Origin: Hippophae tibetana
Lineage: Eukaryota > Streptophyta > Magnoliopsida > Rosales > Elaeagnaceae
Assembly (NCBI GenBank): GCA_037013495.1
Contig: CM072810.1
Coordinates: forward strand, 32,145,843-32,209,842
DNA length: 64,000 nucleotides
Reading direction: 5' to 3'
Below, piece by piece: positions 22,314 to 34,300 of the stretch. Position 1 is the first letter of the stretch. Each line of letters starts with the position of its first letter. The notes beneath the pieces were generated by a model. That model was not told the DNA's origin and made no database searches. It worked only from the letters and a program-made list of their open reading frames with translations. A program made the position numbers and the translations under genes.

Positions 22314-22934
22314 GTATTTAAAATAACTATGACCATGAAAGGCAAAAAAAAAAAATTCCAATTAAACAATCTCTAGAGCATCATTAACGAACTATGTATC
22401 CATTTTGCTAAATTTTTCCAATTCAATCACAATTGACCACACAATCAAAAAACCATGCATGAGTTTTGGATAAATAACAACAACAATTCCATTACTAATA
22501 CCGTTTTCCACCTATGAATTCCAAGTTAAAATTAACCTTCTTTTTTTTTGGGACAAAAAAAAGTTTGGAAAATTAATGTGAGAAACCTCAAATTTCAGAA
22601 ACGTATTAAGTATTATTTCAAGATTCAACAAATCCAGGAAAGAACTTCGTATCAGGACACTAAACTAGCTAAAAATCACAGTACCATACAAGGTGGGAAA
22701 ATCTAAACATGAAGAGTAAAACTGAAACCATTAAATTATGTTCAAAACCTTCACGATACCAAAGAGCCAGTTACATAAATGATCAATTACTAAAATTCAA
22801 CCAAGCAGAATATGGAAACCGTAAAACCAATGAAAAAATTTAACCTTAATCTAAATGAAACCAAAAGAGGTTTTCTTAGATTTGGATAATCATGAAACCT
22901 AACGAAAAAATAATTTGAAACGATCAGCTAAGAA

Positions 22935-22990
22935 CCAGGGGCGGCTCAAGTGCTCGTGAGACCCGAGGCCACAATTAAAAATGAGGTCCT
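22935..22990 (+). mobile_element. Possible end of a non-autonomous hAT-like element
   Basis: CAGGGGCGGCTCAAG followed by GTGAGACCCGAGGCC resembles a termini style I associate with plant hAT-like non-autonomous elements. Only one end can be seen, so this is weak. Confidence 0.2.
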
Positions 22991-23154
22991 TGAAATGTAT
23001 GAAAAGTTAGAATTTTGACTGATTAAAAAGGTCATAAATCATCATATCAAATCACTAAACTAACTAATATCGGTACATCAGAGTATCATATATACAAGGT
23101 CGGAAATTCTAAGATAAAACTGAAACCAATAAATCAAGATAAGGAAGAGATTAC

Positions 23155-23260
23155 CTATAACAAACTAAAAGCCAACCACGCGGGATTGGGCCGGCAGCAA
23201 TAGAGTTGGAGGGGTACTTGACGGCCAGCGCTGAGAGAGAGTGAAATTAGGGTATGTGGA
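23155..23260 (-). other. Probable 5' UTR exon of the SLX9-like gene
   Basis: GC-rich segment on the minus strand with no ATG, ending in a good donor (AG|GTAATC at 23155/23154). The matching acceptor is ATAG at 22327, preceded by a T-rich tract, and places the start ATG at 22313, 13 bases into the next exon. The upstream limit is estimated; no strong TATA box is seen, only a weak GTGTATATTGG near 23266. Confidence 0.5.
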
Positions 23261-23400
23261 ATCCAATATACACCGGGACTTTTCCGGTTTTGTTTTTCAT
23301 ATGATTTTTTTCCTCTTTCTTTTTTTTTTCAGTTTTCCTCAATATTTTCCTCTCTTTCTTTCTCGTTTTTTATTTTCCTCTACTTTTGCAATTCTTTTGA
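23187..23400 (-). promoter_or_regulatory. Promoter region of the SLX9-like gene: telo-box and site II-like motifs
   Basis: A TGGGCC site II-type hexamer lies at 23187-23192 and a TACCCTAA telo-box core (minus strand) at 23254-23247. Plant ribosomal protein and ribosome biogenesis genes commonly pair these motifs near their start. Upstream, 23302-23425 is almost pure pyrimidine on the plus strand, so the gene sees a GA-rich tract. The transcription start is not defined, so some motifs may lie within the transcribed leader. Confidence 0.4.
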
Positions 23401-23429
23401 TTTTTGTTTTTACGTTTTTTTTTTATAAA

Positions 23430-26400
23430 TTTTTATTTTACTAGCTTATTCCTTAACGTTATATTATTTTTTATTTATTATAACATTTCTATATATCTTT
23501 ATAAACATAAATAGTTATATAAATTTCATATAAGTTTTAAATTTTATATAAATGGCAAAAACGTTTGTTAGTGATATAAATATGTATTTAGTATAAAGAT
23601 ACATTCATTTTGTTTTTAATTATGTGAATATATTATGAGAAAAAATGTTATTTTAATAAATAGTATTAAATATATTTTTTTCATATTATTTTTTTTAATA
23701 TATGAAAATATTGTCTTTTTGAATATATATTATTTTAAATTGGGTTAGGTTGGCTGAGATAAGTGATTATTTTTAAAACAAGTTAAATAAGTATAATACC
23801 TAAAAACATTTAGTGTAAAAATGCAGCAGTAGTTTTTAGGAATTCATATTTTTATGATAATATATTATGTGAGTATTGTATTTAAAATTTTAGTTCTTAT
23901 AATACTTATTTTAAACAAATACTCATTTATGTTTATTATCATTGTAATCAAATCATTCAAAATTATTATTTAAAATATATAAGTTAAACCTACAAAAATC
24001 ATTTCAACATTATTGTGTTTATTTTGTTCATATTATTGAATTATTTTTAGTTTTATTTATATAACTCAACTTTTAAAAAATTTCATTTAATTATATAATT
24101 GTTATAAGTTTATCACTAACATGTGATACTATTAAATTGTGACTAATGAAATGATATAAATAAATTTTTTTATGAATGGTGATATTGTTGAAAAAATTGG
24201 CTTTTAATTTATTGTTAAATTACATTTTGATGCATCATTTTGAATTAAATTTACTTGATATAAGTGTATATTTATTGTTAATTTAAAGTAAAGTTGTTGA
24301 AATTATATATTTCCATACTCAATATGACATTAAAATGAATGATAAATTTTATCTCTAGATCACTCTTAAAAAGAAAACAAAATGAACCGTTTGCTTTATC
24401 TTTCAGATAACGGTTTTTTATGGTCGGTTAATTAGCACTTAAAAAGGCTGATTATTACATTGAATGTTTGGATAATGTTTTGTGTCCAAAAACGCTTTCC
24501 ATGTGGATGATTTCTTTTACACTCCTTAAGCCACACTTTTTAAAGAGTCGTGGAAAAAATATATATATATATATTGAATCAAGATAGTTTTTTAAGGCAT
24601 TCAAAAAAATAAATTATTCTGCAAAATATTAATGAGCTAAGTGATGTGTGATAAAAGTTTAGACATATTTTGATTAGCAATTCACCGGAATATTTTATTT
24701 CTTAATGATACCATCACTGAGTCTTTTTAAACTTTCTTTCATTTTGGTTCATGTTTTTGTATAATTGATAATTTAGTAGTTTAATTATTTTTTATTATTA
24801 TCGTTAAATTTATTATATATTTATTTGTTTTTGTCAATTTATACTAATAATTATAAATAATGTGAAAAATAATTTGGTTGCATGAAATAAACAAATGTAA
24901 TGTTATTGTACGTTTACTTTTATTATTTTATTCTAATATTTTATTTTACTAATTTAATTATAGAAAAATATATTTATTATAAAATAGTTATATTGAATTT
25001 ATGTTAAGATAAATTTTAACTTTCTTCGTATTCTTATTATTTTTTCTTTCTTAAGTTTTCGACTTCAAAAACTTGAAACTCCTTTTTTTCAATGTCAAAG
25101 TTGAAATTATTTAGTTATTAATTGTGGATACTCAACTCTACGTAATTTTTAGAGACTTTAAGTGCTATATATAATTGTATTCCTAATTATGTAATAATAA
25201 AAAAAATTATTTGTCAACGTTGATTTATTGTTGTCATTAGAGAAGCATTTTTTAAGTGTTAAAATTTAATTAATTTAATTTTAATATTTTTTTTAATTTT
25301 ATCTTATTAACTTATCAAATATTATAGTTAATATAAATATAACAATTATATTTATATAAAACCTTAAATCATATCTCATAATCTATTTTGAATAATAATA
25401 TACGTTGTATAATGAAATATATGACAAAATATATTTTAAAATATCTAGAATTTAGAAAAATGCACGACTTTATCAACTAATTATGTTGATTTCTTCGATA
25501 GAATCAAATAATAAGATCGTAAACTGTGTTGGATTGAGAAACAAACATAATAACTTTGTAAAGTTTCCTTCGTTATATAAATACTATCTACCTAAATAAC
25601 ATACTTGAGTTTCCTATGATAACCCATCAAGTGGACTTTTTTAACATTATCTCATTTAAAAAAACGAGATCTAGTAAGTTGAGATCGCCTTCCTTCAATA
25701 GGTGAGAACAATCACTACAAGTAATCTAGATCAATTTAAGTTTGTCCAGTTTTTCCGACCAAACACTATAAATTATTAAGTTATATGCATGAAAATATAT
25801 TGAATAATTTTACATTTAACATAAAAATAATAAGATTCAAATTTTTTGTAATAAAATTATCATTATTTTTAATGATAAAAATATTATATTTAACATTAAA
25901 AATTGGGCATTTATTTCTCATTCATCTCTATCTCTCTTTTACTCTTCTTAGAAAAGCCTAATTGTCTTTTACTTTTCCTTCTTGCTAGAAAGAGAGTCTT
26001 ATACATAGGAAGAGCCTTCTCTAATAAATTATAATTTTATTTAATTTATTTTAATAAACATATTATAATATGTGTACTATATTTAAATTTTGATCTAGTG
26101 TAATTTTTTTTACTTAAATTTGCATCTAAGGATCATTTTAGGAATATATTTTTTTATTTTGCTTTTTAAATTTAGATCTATATAATATATTTTTCTTTTA
26201 GGTATTTATGCACTTTAAAATGGTAAAAATATTATACATAAATGATTAAATTGTATTAAAGATTTATTATCTTATTAAATTGAAAGAGTCATATATGTTT
26301 AAAGAAAACTCGAACAATGTTACATATGATTTATATAATTATTTGATATAATTATTCTTATACTTTTTTATTTGAATGAATAAAATATAATTTTTTCCCA

Positions 26401-26430
26401 AAAATAAAAAATAATATAATTAATTACGTT
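23430..26430. other. AT-rich intergenic DNA, no gene recognised
   Basis: Very AT-rich sequence with many stops in all frames and short AT runs (for example 24560-24576). No coding block, LTR terminus or target duplication could be supported. Confidence 0.5.
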
Positions 26431-26433
26431 TTA

Positions 26434-26625
26434 TAACCTTAATGTATTATATTGTTTCAAAAATACCCACAATATTTCAGTAGTTACAAACATATTCAAG
26501 ACGAAGTGAAACAATTATAGATAAATTGATGATTTTTGTCCATTTTAAACAGAACTATTGTTAACCTTAATCAGTGAGGAAGTATTGTAATAAATTCAAC
26601 TCATTTTTAAGAGCAATATTGTCAA
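26434..26625 (+). repeat. Dispersed repeat, copy A (pairs with 61225-61416)
   Basis: About 190 bp, running from AACCTTAATGTATTATATTG through GACGAAGTGAAACAAT and TCCATTTTAAACAGAA to TAAATTCAACTCATTTTTAA. The reverse complement of 61225-61416 shows the same blocks in the same order. No terminal structure or coding capacity is visible; it could be part of an old MITE or retroelement. Confidence 0.65.
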
Positions 26626-26834
26626 ACCAATTACCATGGCCTCTAGTGAAGTTTGCCTTAACGATTAACCATTCTGCCTAAAACCCTAAATTTAGATTTT
26701 CATTTTGGATAGTTGTAATTCCATCATCCATTATTTCCATCAACGGTAGAACTTTTTAATTAGTGAACAAAAATGGATGAATGTGAATTAAGAGTGTATG
26801 ATTTGTATCCTTGTTATGGTTAGTGAACATTTTG

Positions 26835-27182
26835 TGTAGAAATTCATTGCCTAACTCCCTCTAAAAGAGCTCTCAAAGAGGAAGGGTTGCCATGATCTTA
26901 TAACCAACACTTTGTTGACTTCCCTAGTCGATGTGGGACTCCTCAACACCCCCCTCCCCCCTCACATCGGACGAGAACACCGCAAAGACCGATTGACCGT
27001 GAGGTTGAATGATCGGGGTTGACCATGTTGGGCACATCAATTGAACCCAGGGACCTGCTCTGATACCATGTAAAAATTCATTGCCTAACTCTCTCCAAAA
27101 GAGCTCTCAAAGAGGAAGGGTTGTCATGACCTTATAACCAGCACTTTGCTGACTTCCTTGGTTGATGTGGGACTCCTCAACA
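26835..27182 (-). mobile_element. Intact TRIM retroelement with target duplication
   Basis: Two 114-bp terminal repeats, 26835-26948 and 27069-27182, begin TGTA and end CAACA, and are flanked by TTTTG at 26830-26834 and 27183-27187. On the minus strand the primer-binding site TGGTATCAGAGCAGG (27068-27054) follows the 5' repeat. The polypurine-like GGGGGAGGGGGG tract (about 26960-26949) precedes the other repeat. The internal part is 120 bp and non-coding. The repeats differ at 10 sites, all transitions. Size and parts fit terminal-repeat retrotransposons in miniature, which depend on other elements for enzymes. Confidence 0.93.
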
Positions 27183-27479
27183 TTTTGATGCACTATTTTT
27201 CTTTCAAATAAAATTGAGTTTTTGTTCTCTCTAATTTACAACATGGTTTTTGGTAAATAAAAGGGTAAGAATTTAATTTTTGTTTGATTCTAATTATGTA
27301 ATGGGCTGGGTAAGCAAGAGGGTATGAGATTTTATAAGTTCATTAAAGAGGCTCAAAAAGGCTAACAATGCTTTGGTCATTGAAATTATCTATTTGTGGG
27401 TTGCACATGTACAATAATCATGTGGCTCATAATTTTTAATATTATTTACGATACATGTATGAGATACGAAATTTTTTTA

Positions 27480-28817
27480 GTTACGAATCTAATTAATTAA
27501 AAGAAATGAATAGATAATTAATCAAATTATATTAACTTAAAATTTTATAAGTAGTCAAACATACAATCGTGTATAAATAAAATAATACAAAAATAAATAA
27601 GAGTTGACACACAATATTTTAGATGGAAACAATATATGTCACACCAATAACCTAAGAGGAAAATCCACCGGACCATGTAATGATCTACTATGAAAATAAT
27701 ATTTTATTACGAAGCTAAGATTCAAACTACCCATCACATATAAAACTCCCAAGTAATTTACTTACAAGCATTTTCTTTCTTTCATAGTCTCCACAAGTAA
27801 TCATAGTCTCCACAAGTGAGGTGCTCAAATCCAAACCAATATTTCGATAAACTCTAGTCACAAGAGTTATCTAATCCGTTCAATTGGAACCTAAAAAGTT
27901 AGCATAAAAATACAAGTGTAAGGTGTGACCTAGAGCAGATTAAATAATGAACAATCCTAACTAGATGATTTAATAAATATCAGTTAAATCAAAATCATTA
28001 ACAAACCCTAGAACAGATGATTAACATATGATTACAAATAATGTAGACTTGTTAATCAATCAAACACAACCACAAAATGTTTGATAGATTAACTAAAAGA
28101 AGAAGATTAATAGAATATGATTTTGCAAAACATATTTAAAGAGAACTTAAGTTACAAAAGTTGATACAATTATGGCTAAAGAAAATAAGAGGCATTAGGT
28201 TGTTTAAATAGAAAATATTGAAACCTTAATGATATGTTAAAGTCCAATTACAATTCTATTCATTAAACATTTCATAAAGCAATAAATAATATGGAGAATA
28301 TTGTAATTGATAAGTTTGGCTAGAGTAAACAATTAGGTTATAAATTGAAGCACTCGTTGCTCGATCAATATAAACTAAGCTCGATCAATTGAACCAATAA
28401 GGTAGATTGATCAAAACCATTTTTGATTGATCTAGGCAATGATAAATAAAACCCGAGACTAGGTAGATCGAATTCGATCGTACCTCGATCAATCAAATCT
28501 ACAACTTTGATCGATCTACCCCATATTAAAATTAATTTTGAGAGGACTTAGATTATACTAGAGCAATGCTTGATCGATATACCTCTTTGATCGATCCAAA
28601 CATTACTTGATTGATGGATTAACCTATATATTAAATACTCCTATGTATTTAATATAAAATCTAACGTGAATAAGAACAAAAGTATACCTGAAATATATTT
28701 CTTTTGAAGCTCAATAGTTTCTTTGGCTTGAATAGTGACATTGAAGGATGAGCCTAGAAACTAAATTAATTTTAAATATTTTGTTCACGAATATTACCAA
28801 CATTTATAAAACTCACA
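27480..28817 (-). mobile_element. Copia LTR (SIRE-like), minus strand
   Basis: The right end is set by a polypurine tract at 28819-28833 (minus strand TGCCAAAGGGAGAGG), so this is a 3' LTR. The body has repeated GATCGATCAA motifs at 28360-28620. Near 27560-27640 it aligns, on the minus strand, with the distal LTR segment at 12970-13070 (TGTGTCAACTCTTATTT... TACACGATT), so it is related to the LTR of the intronic copia element. The left limit is approximate. Confidence 0.6.
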
Positions 28818-28833
28818 ACCTCTCCCTTTGGCA

Positions 28834-30240
28834 TATTCATGTAACAAAATCTCTTTCTCAGTACATTACACTCCTAGAAAAATAAATTTTATATAGTAGA
28901 ACATATCATATGATCCGGTGAAACCATCATCACATGAATCTTGACAGCTCATATATACATTAAAAACTAAAAACACAAATAGGCGCACAACTTGTCCTAA
29001 AAGACTCATTATTTGTTTGTTCAATGTGTATAAACACAAAAAGGCAAAGAACCTAGCATAAGTGGTGAGTAACAATAAATATAACATTTAAGTATTACTC
29101 TTCCTATGTGAATAAACTTGAACACTCAATATGTTCTCCTCTTATGTGAAATCTCACCCTTTAAACATTACTTCTAATAATTGTTCCCCATTTTTCATAC
29201 GAGTACATAATATAACATTGAAACTTAAATTCAATATGAGCAAGAATAAGATGTATGCAATGAAAGAACTCCCTATAAGTTCTATGACTCCTTAAAATAA
29301 AGTAGAAGAAAGAAAAAATTTAAAAAAAATCTTATATATAATTTTTTTTTGTTATTGAGGGTAGTAGACTTAGATAAATATGACTATAATAGTACACACA
29401 AATGATGAAATTATTTTTGTTCAAAGTGTACTATCCATTGACAACATAAATATATGTAGATAAGACAAACAAGCATGCTAACACATATGGTGATATATCA
29501 ACAATAAGTAAAAATGTGTTGGAATTGTAATAGTATGTCAATTTGTTCATTTATGATCAATTATAAAATATTTAGAAAAAAGAGTATCATCTATCATGAA
29601 AAATACAGTTGAATTCTTACATGCACAAAATAAAATTTATTTACCAAGTCAAAACTTAATTAACCTTTTTTTGTATTCTCTCTTGTTATTTATTATTTTT
29701 TGTAAAGGAATGGTTATTTATTTTATTTCTGTATAACCATTCATGGCTCTTTTGTTTTTGTACATGTAATTACTTTTGCATTTTACTTTCCTTTTATTAT
29801 ATTTTAAGGAAATATGCACAAGTTAGAAACCTAGTATGGTAACATTAGGTATCCCTCTCAAAACTAAGTATCTCTCCATATAAATTTTTTAGAAAGTAAA
29901 AGATCAAGCTCAAACATAGGTTTGCAGTCAAAGTTAGCTCAAGTCCTAGAATCTTACGAGAAGTAATTATAAACTTCAAGCATGATATACATATGTTAAT
30001 GGAGATTGAGGTGCTGACCAAGTGGATATTCCTAAATATTCTCAAGATCCTTTGCAAGGAATTGGAGTCCAATGACTAGGACAAAGAAAAAAAGGATGAA
30101 AAAGTTTTGCAAGACATGATCATGGAAGTGCAATATAAAAAGGCTGAACTAGAAGATTCTAAAACTAAATTCAAAGATTCAAAAGCTTCACCAAAGATGG
30201 TCTATTATATTTTTATACAAGGGATAGATTTGGAAGATCA
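28834..30240. other. AT-rich sequence, no identifiable gene
   Basis: By position this should be the 3' part of the minus-strand copia element ending at 28817, but no pol motif could be read. 30080-30240 has a lysine- and glutamate-rich plus-strand frame (KELESN, KKAELEDSKTKFKDS) that I do not recognise. Confidence 0.35.
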
Positions 30241-30663
30241 AGTTGAATGCAATTTTTGTTTTGGTTAATTGTGGGTCTTTTATGTTTTATTTATCATAAG
30301 TATTTTTAGTTTTTTCTATTTTTAGGATTGATTAGGCCCAATCCACAACTAAACAAGCCCATTTCATTTACGATTTTTCTTTTAGGGTTTGTTGCTTATA
30401 TGTAATTTGGAGGCAAAACTTTTATCACTTATCAAGTTTATTTCAGAAATATTTTTGCTTTGCCTTCTTGTCTTCTTGATTGAATGCTTGAATTTGATTT
30501 ATCAAAGAGAATGATCATCCTTTGTGGCATCTCAAGGTTAGGGTTTTAAGGACTTTTTTCTATAGGGTTTAATCTGATCATCTTTAACACTTTCGTAAAA
30601 ATTGATTGTTCCTATTCCTTTGAGTTTGTGGGTTCCTAGAGTTATTCGCCTAGAGAGTTCACA
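30240..30663 (+). mobile_element. 5' LTR of a chromovirus-type Ty3/gypsy element
   Basis: Ends in GAGAGTTCACA just before the primer-binding site. It includes a promoter-like pyrimidine and TTTAGGGTTT region at 30380-30560. The left end was not found and is approximate; no second LTR copy is present in the window. Confidence 0.5.
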
Positions 30664-30668
30664 CCATT

Positions 30669-30681
30669 TGGTATTAGAGCC
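30669..30681 (+). other. Primer-binding site, initiator tRNA-Met type
   Basis: TGGTATTAGAGCC, one change from TGGTATCAGAGCC, located between the LTR end and gag of the chromovirus-like element. Confidence 0.75.
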
Positions 30682-31079
30682 TTAGTTGCTGGAAACAGGT
30701 TATCTATCTACATCTATCTTTGTTTGAGTTCTTTATTCCAAAAAGAAAAAGAAAAAAAATTTGTCCTTCATAGTTCTACCTTTTTATTTTGTTATCATTA
30801 TTTTTGTCTTTGGATTTTGCTTCGTAGTTCTTTTTGAATTCTTCCTATCTTTTTTCTTATGCTTTGCTTTCTGTGTTCAATTCACCTTTGTTCTTAAAAA
30901 AAAAGGAATCATATTTTAGTCAAGTAAGATAAGAAAAGAAAGATCTTGAAAAGATTTCTAGCTCAAGATTATTTCTTTCCTATTTTAACTTTCCTAAATT
31001 GATTATTTATTCCTCTCCTTATTTTTATATTCTTTCCATCTTCCCTTTAGTTTCCTATCTTATTTCATTCCTTATATTA

Positions 31080-31116
31080 TTATATCCTTATCCTTATCCT
31101 TATTCTTATTCTTATA
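31080..31116. repeat. TCCTTA/TTCTTA hexamer microsatellite
   Basis: Short run of CCTTAT then TCTTAT units in the leader of the chromovirus-like element. Confidence 0.8.
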
Positions 31117-31394
31117 TTCTTTCTTATAATTGGTTCTTTAGAGTCATCTTTGGACTTTTTTCTATCACCATTTGCCTCAAATAAGTTTTAAAATTCTGAT
31201 TTTTGAGATTGTCACTAACAAACTAGTTGATTTTTGAGATTAGTTGAGTGGTAAAAGGCAAGAAAAATCATCATCGAGAAAAATCCAAAATAGTGTGAAA
31301 CACGAATGATAACAACCTGATTTGAGAGAGAACATGTGAGGGAGTGTGTGAGAAACAACACCTTTTATTTCATTTTATTTTACAGATTGAAAAC

Positions 31395-34300
31395 ATGAGT
31401 AAGGTAGGAGGAGAACCACAAGAGGTCGACATAAAATTCTTCATCAAGGTTGTTAATGACCAATTTAAGTTGCTGCATACGAGGTTGAATGAATTAGAAT
31501 CCCCTTCCAGTTCTGAACCACATAAAAAACATGAGTTCGACGAAGAAGAAGAAGTTGATTCCAAAATGGGGGAAATAACAAGTTATAAACATGACAAGAA
31601 GGTTGAATCTAAAGGAGATAGCAATATAGCCAGTATAAAAATGCAAATTTCAACTTTTTAAGGAAAGAATGATCCTGAGCTATACCTGGAGTGGGAAAGA
31701 AAAGTTGAGCATGTATTTAGCTGTCATAATTACTCCAAGGAGAAGGAAGTAAATCTAGCAATAGTAGATTTTACAGATTATACAGGTATATAGTGGGATC
31801 AATTAGAGGCGAAGGAATGGTGAGAGGCCTATTTGGTCATGGGAAGAGATGAAATTAGTGATGAGTAAGAGGTTTATACCTAGCTATTATTATAGGGATT
31901 TATATAGAAAGTTGCAAGGGTTGGTTCAAGGTTCCATGATTGTGGAGGATTATTATAAGAAGATGGAAATCACTATGATTAGAGGAAACATAGAGGAAGA
32001 TAGAGAGGCAACAATGGATAGATTCATTGTCAGATTAAACAGGGAGGTTACTGAGGTGATTAAGTTGAAACCTTACATAGAGATGGAGGAACTACTACAT
32101 AAGGCCATTAAAGTGGAGAACCAAATCAAGTCCAAGAGGTTAAGATCTGGTTTGTTCTCTAGGTCTCTGTGGAGATAAAATTGGAAGGAAAACAAAGTTG
32201 CCTTTAGAACAAAAGATGAAGCAAAGTCGAAGAATTTAGCTGTTGTTCCTAAGGGAAACCCAAAACTAAAACTCTTACTAAGTCACGTGATATTAAGTGT
32301 TTTAGGTGCCAAGGATTTGGACATATTTCTTTTGAATGCCTAAACAAAATGGTTATGATTGTATGCATAACTGGAAAAATTGAAAGTGCTAGTTCAAGTG
32401 ACAATGAGATTCCATCATTAAAGGATTGTTCTGAAGTTGAAGTGAAAGAACCTATTATGGAGATTCACTTTTCACAAGGAGAACCCTAAATATGCAACCT
32501 AAGGATGAAATAAATGATGAGCACCATGAGCATATTTTCCACACAATATGCCACATGAAGGATAAGGTATGTACGTTGATTATTGATTTTGGGAGTTGGA
32601 CTAATATTGCTAGTACATTTTTGGTAGAAAAGGTTAATTTGAAGTGGTAGAAGCAACCCAAACCATACAAGCTACAATGGTTGAATGATTGTGGAGAAGT
32701 GAAGGTCAATAAACAAGTTTGGGTTCCTTTTTCAATTGGAAAGTATAAGGATATGGTTCTTTGTGATGTGGCATCGATGTATAATGGTCATATATTTCTT
32801 GGTCGAGCATGGAAATTTGATAGAGGTATCAAATGGTGGATACAAAAATTGTTATTCTTTTGTAATGAACAACTGAAAAGTTATATTAGACCATCTCAAA
32901 CCTTTGCAAGCTTATGAGAATTAGATTAGGATAGTAAGAGAGTGCAAAATGAGGGAGAAACAAAAGTATGAGCAAGAGGAAAATAAAAAGAGAACAAGTG
33001 AAGACAAGAGAAAAATGGAGAGAAAAGTGAGCAAAAAGAAGGGAAAAGTGAGCAAACAGGATAGGAAAATAAAATCATGAGTGTAATTTCTAAAAAACAT
33101 GAGAGTAAGAGTGTAATGATAGTAAGACAATAAGTACTTGTACTTATATACAAGGATGTTTATCTTTCTATTAACGATCTTAACTCATCTTTGCCTAGTG
33201 TTGTTGTGTCTTTATTGCATGAATTTTAGGATCTATTTCCTAAAGAGAATCCCTATGGATTACCTCTTTTGAAAGGAATTAAGCATAAAATAAAATTCAC
33301 ACCCATATCTGAATAGAAAATTGACCTTCTTACAGAGCTTATCTTGAGGAAACGAAGGAGATACAAAGGCAAATGGATGAGTTGTTGTAAAAGGGATTTG
33401 TAAGGGAGAGTCTCAACCCGTGTTCAATTCCTGTCATCTTAGTCCCAAAGAAAGATGGAACATGGTGCATATGTGTGGATTGCCACACTATTGACAAGAT
33501 TACAGTAAAGTATAGGCATCATATTGCCTAATTAGATGATATGCTTGATGCATTTCCTGGTTCTCATTTGTTTTATAAAATTGATTTAAAGAATGGCTCT
33601 TATTAGATTCATATGAAATAGGGAAATGAATGAAAAACTACATTTAAGACTAAATATGGATTGTATGAGTTGTTAGTAATGCCTTTCAGTTTAACTAATA
33701 CGCCTAGTACATTCATAAGGTTAATAAACCATGTCTTGTGTGCTTTCATAAAAAAATTGTAGTAGTTTACTTTGATAATATTTTAATTTATGGCAAAAAT
33801 TTGGATGAACATGTGGAACACTTGCATGTTGTTTTTAGTGTGTTGAGAGAGAACAAATTGTATGCTAATCTTAAGAAGTGCACATTTTGCATGACATCTA
33901 TTGTGTTACTTGGATTTGTTGTTAGTTCGCAGGGTATTAATATTGATGAAGAAAATGTAAGGGCAATAAGGGATTGGCCTACACCTAAGAATGCAAAAGA
34001 GGTAAGAAGTTTCCATGGTTTAGTGAGTTTTTATCGAAGGTTTGTTAAAGACTTTAGTTCTATTACTACACCTTTGAATGAACTTGTTAAAAGGAATATT
34101 GTTTATAAGTGGGATGATATGCATGATCAAGCTTCTAAAACTTTAAAAGAGAAGCTAACTAATGTATCTTTGTTGCGTTTTCTTAACTTTGATAAAGCTT
34201 TTGAGATAGAATATGATGCATCCGGAATTGGTATAAGAGCTGTTTTGATGCAAGATTCCAAACCAATTACTTATTTTAGTGAAAAGCTAAGTGGGGCAAT

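Noticed and set aside
22125-22361. 78-codon minus-strand frame taken as a whole protein
   Set aside because: Only the part from ATG 22313 to 22247 is coding; the rest reads through the splice donor into the intron and upstream of the acceptor.
32921-33153. Two overlapping hydrophobic minus-strand frames
   Set aside because: Antisense to a lysine- and glutamate-rich linker of the chromovirus polyprotein; the hydrophobicity is a result of that composition.
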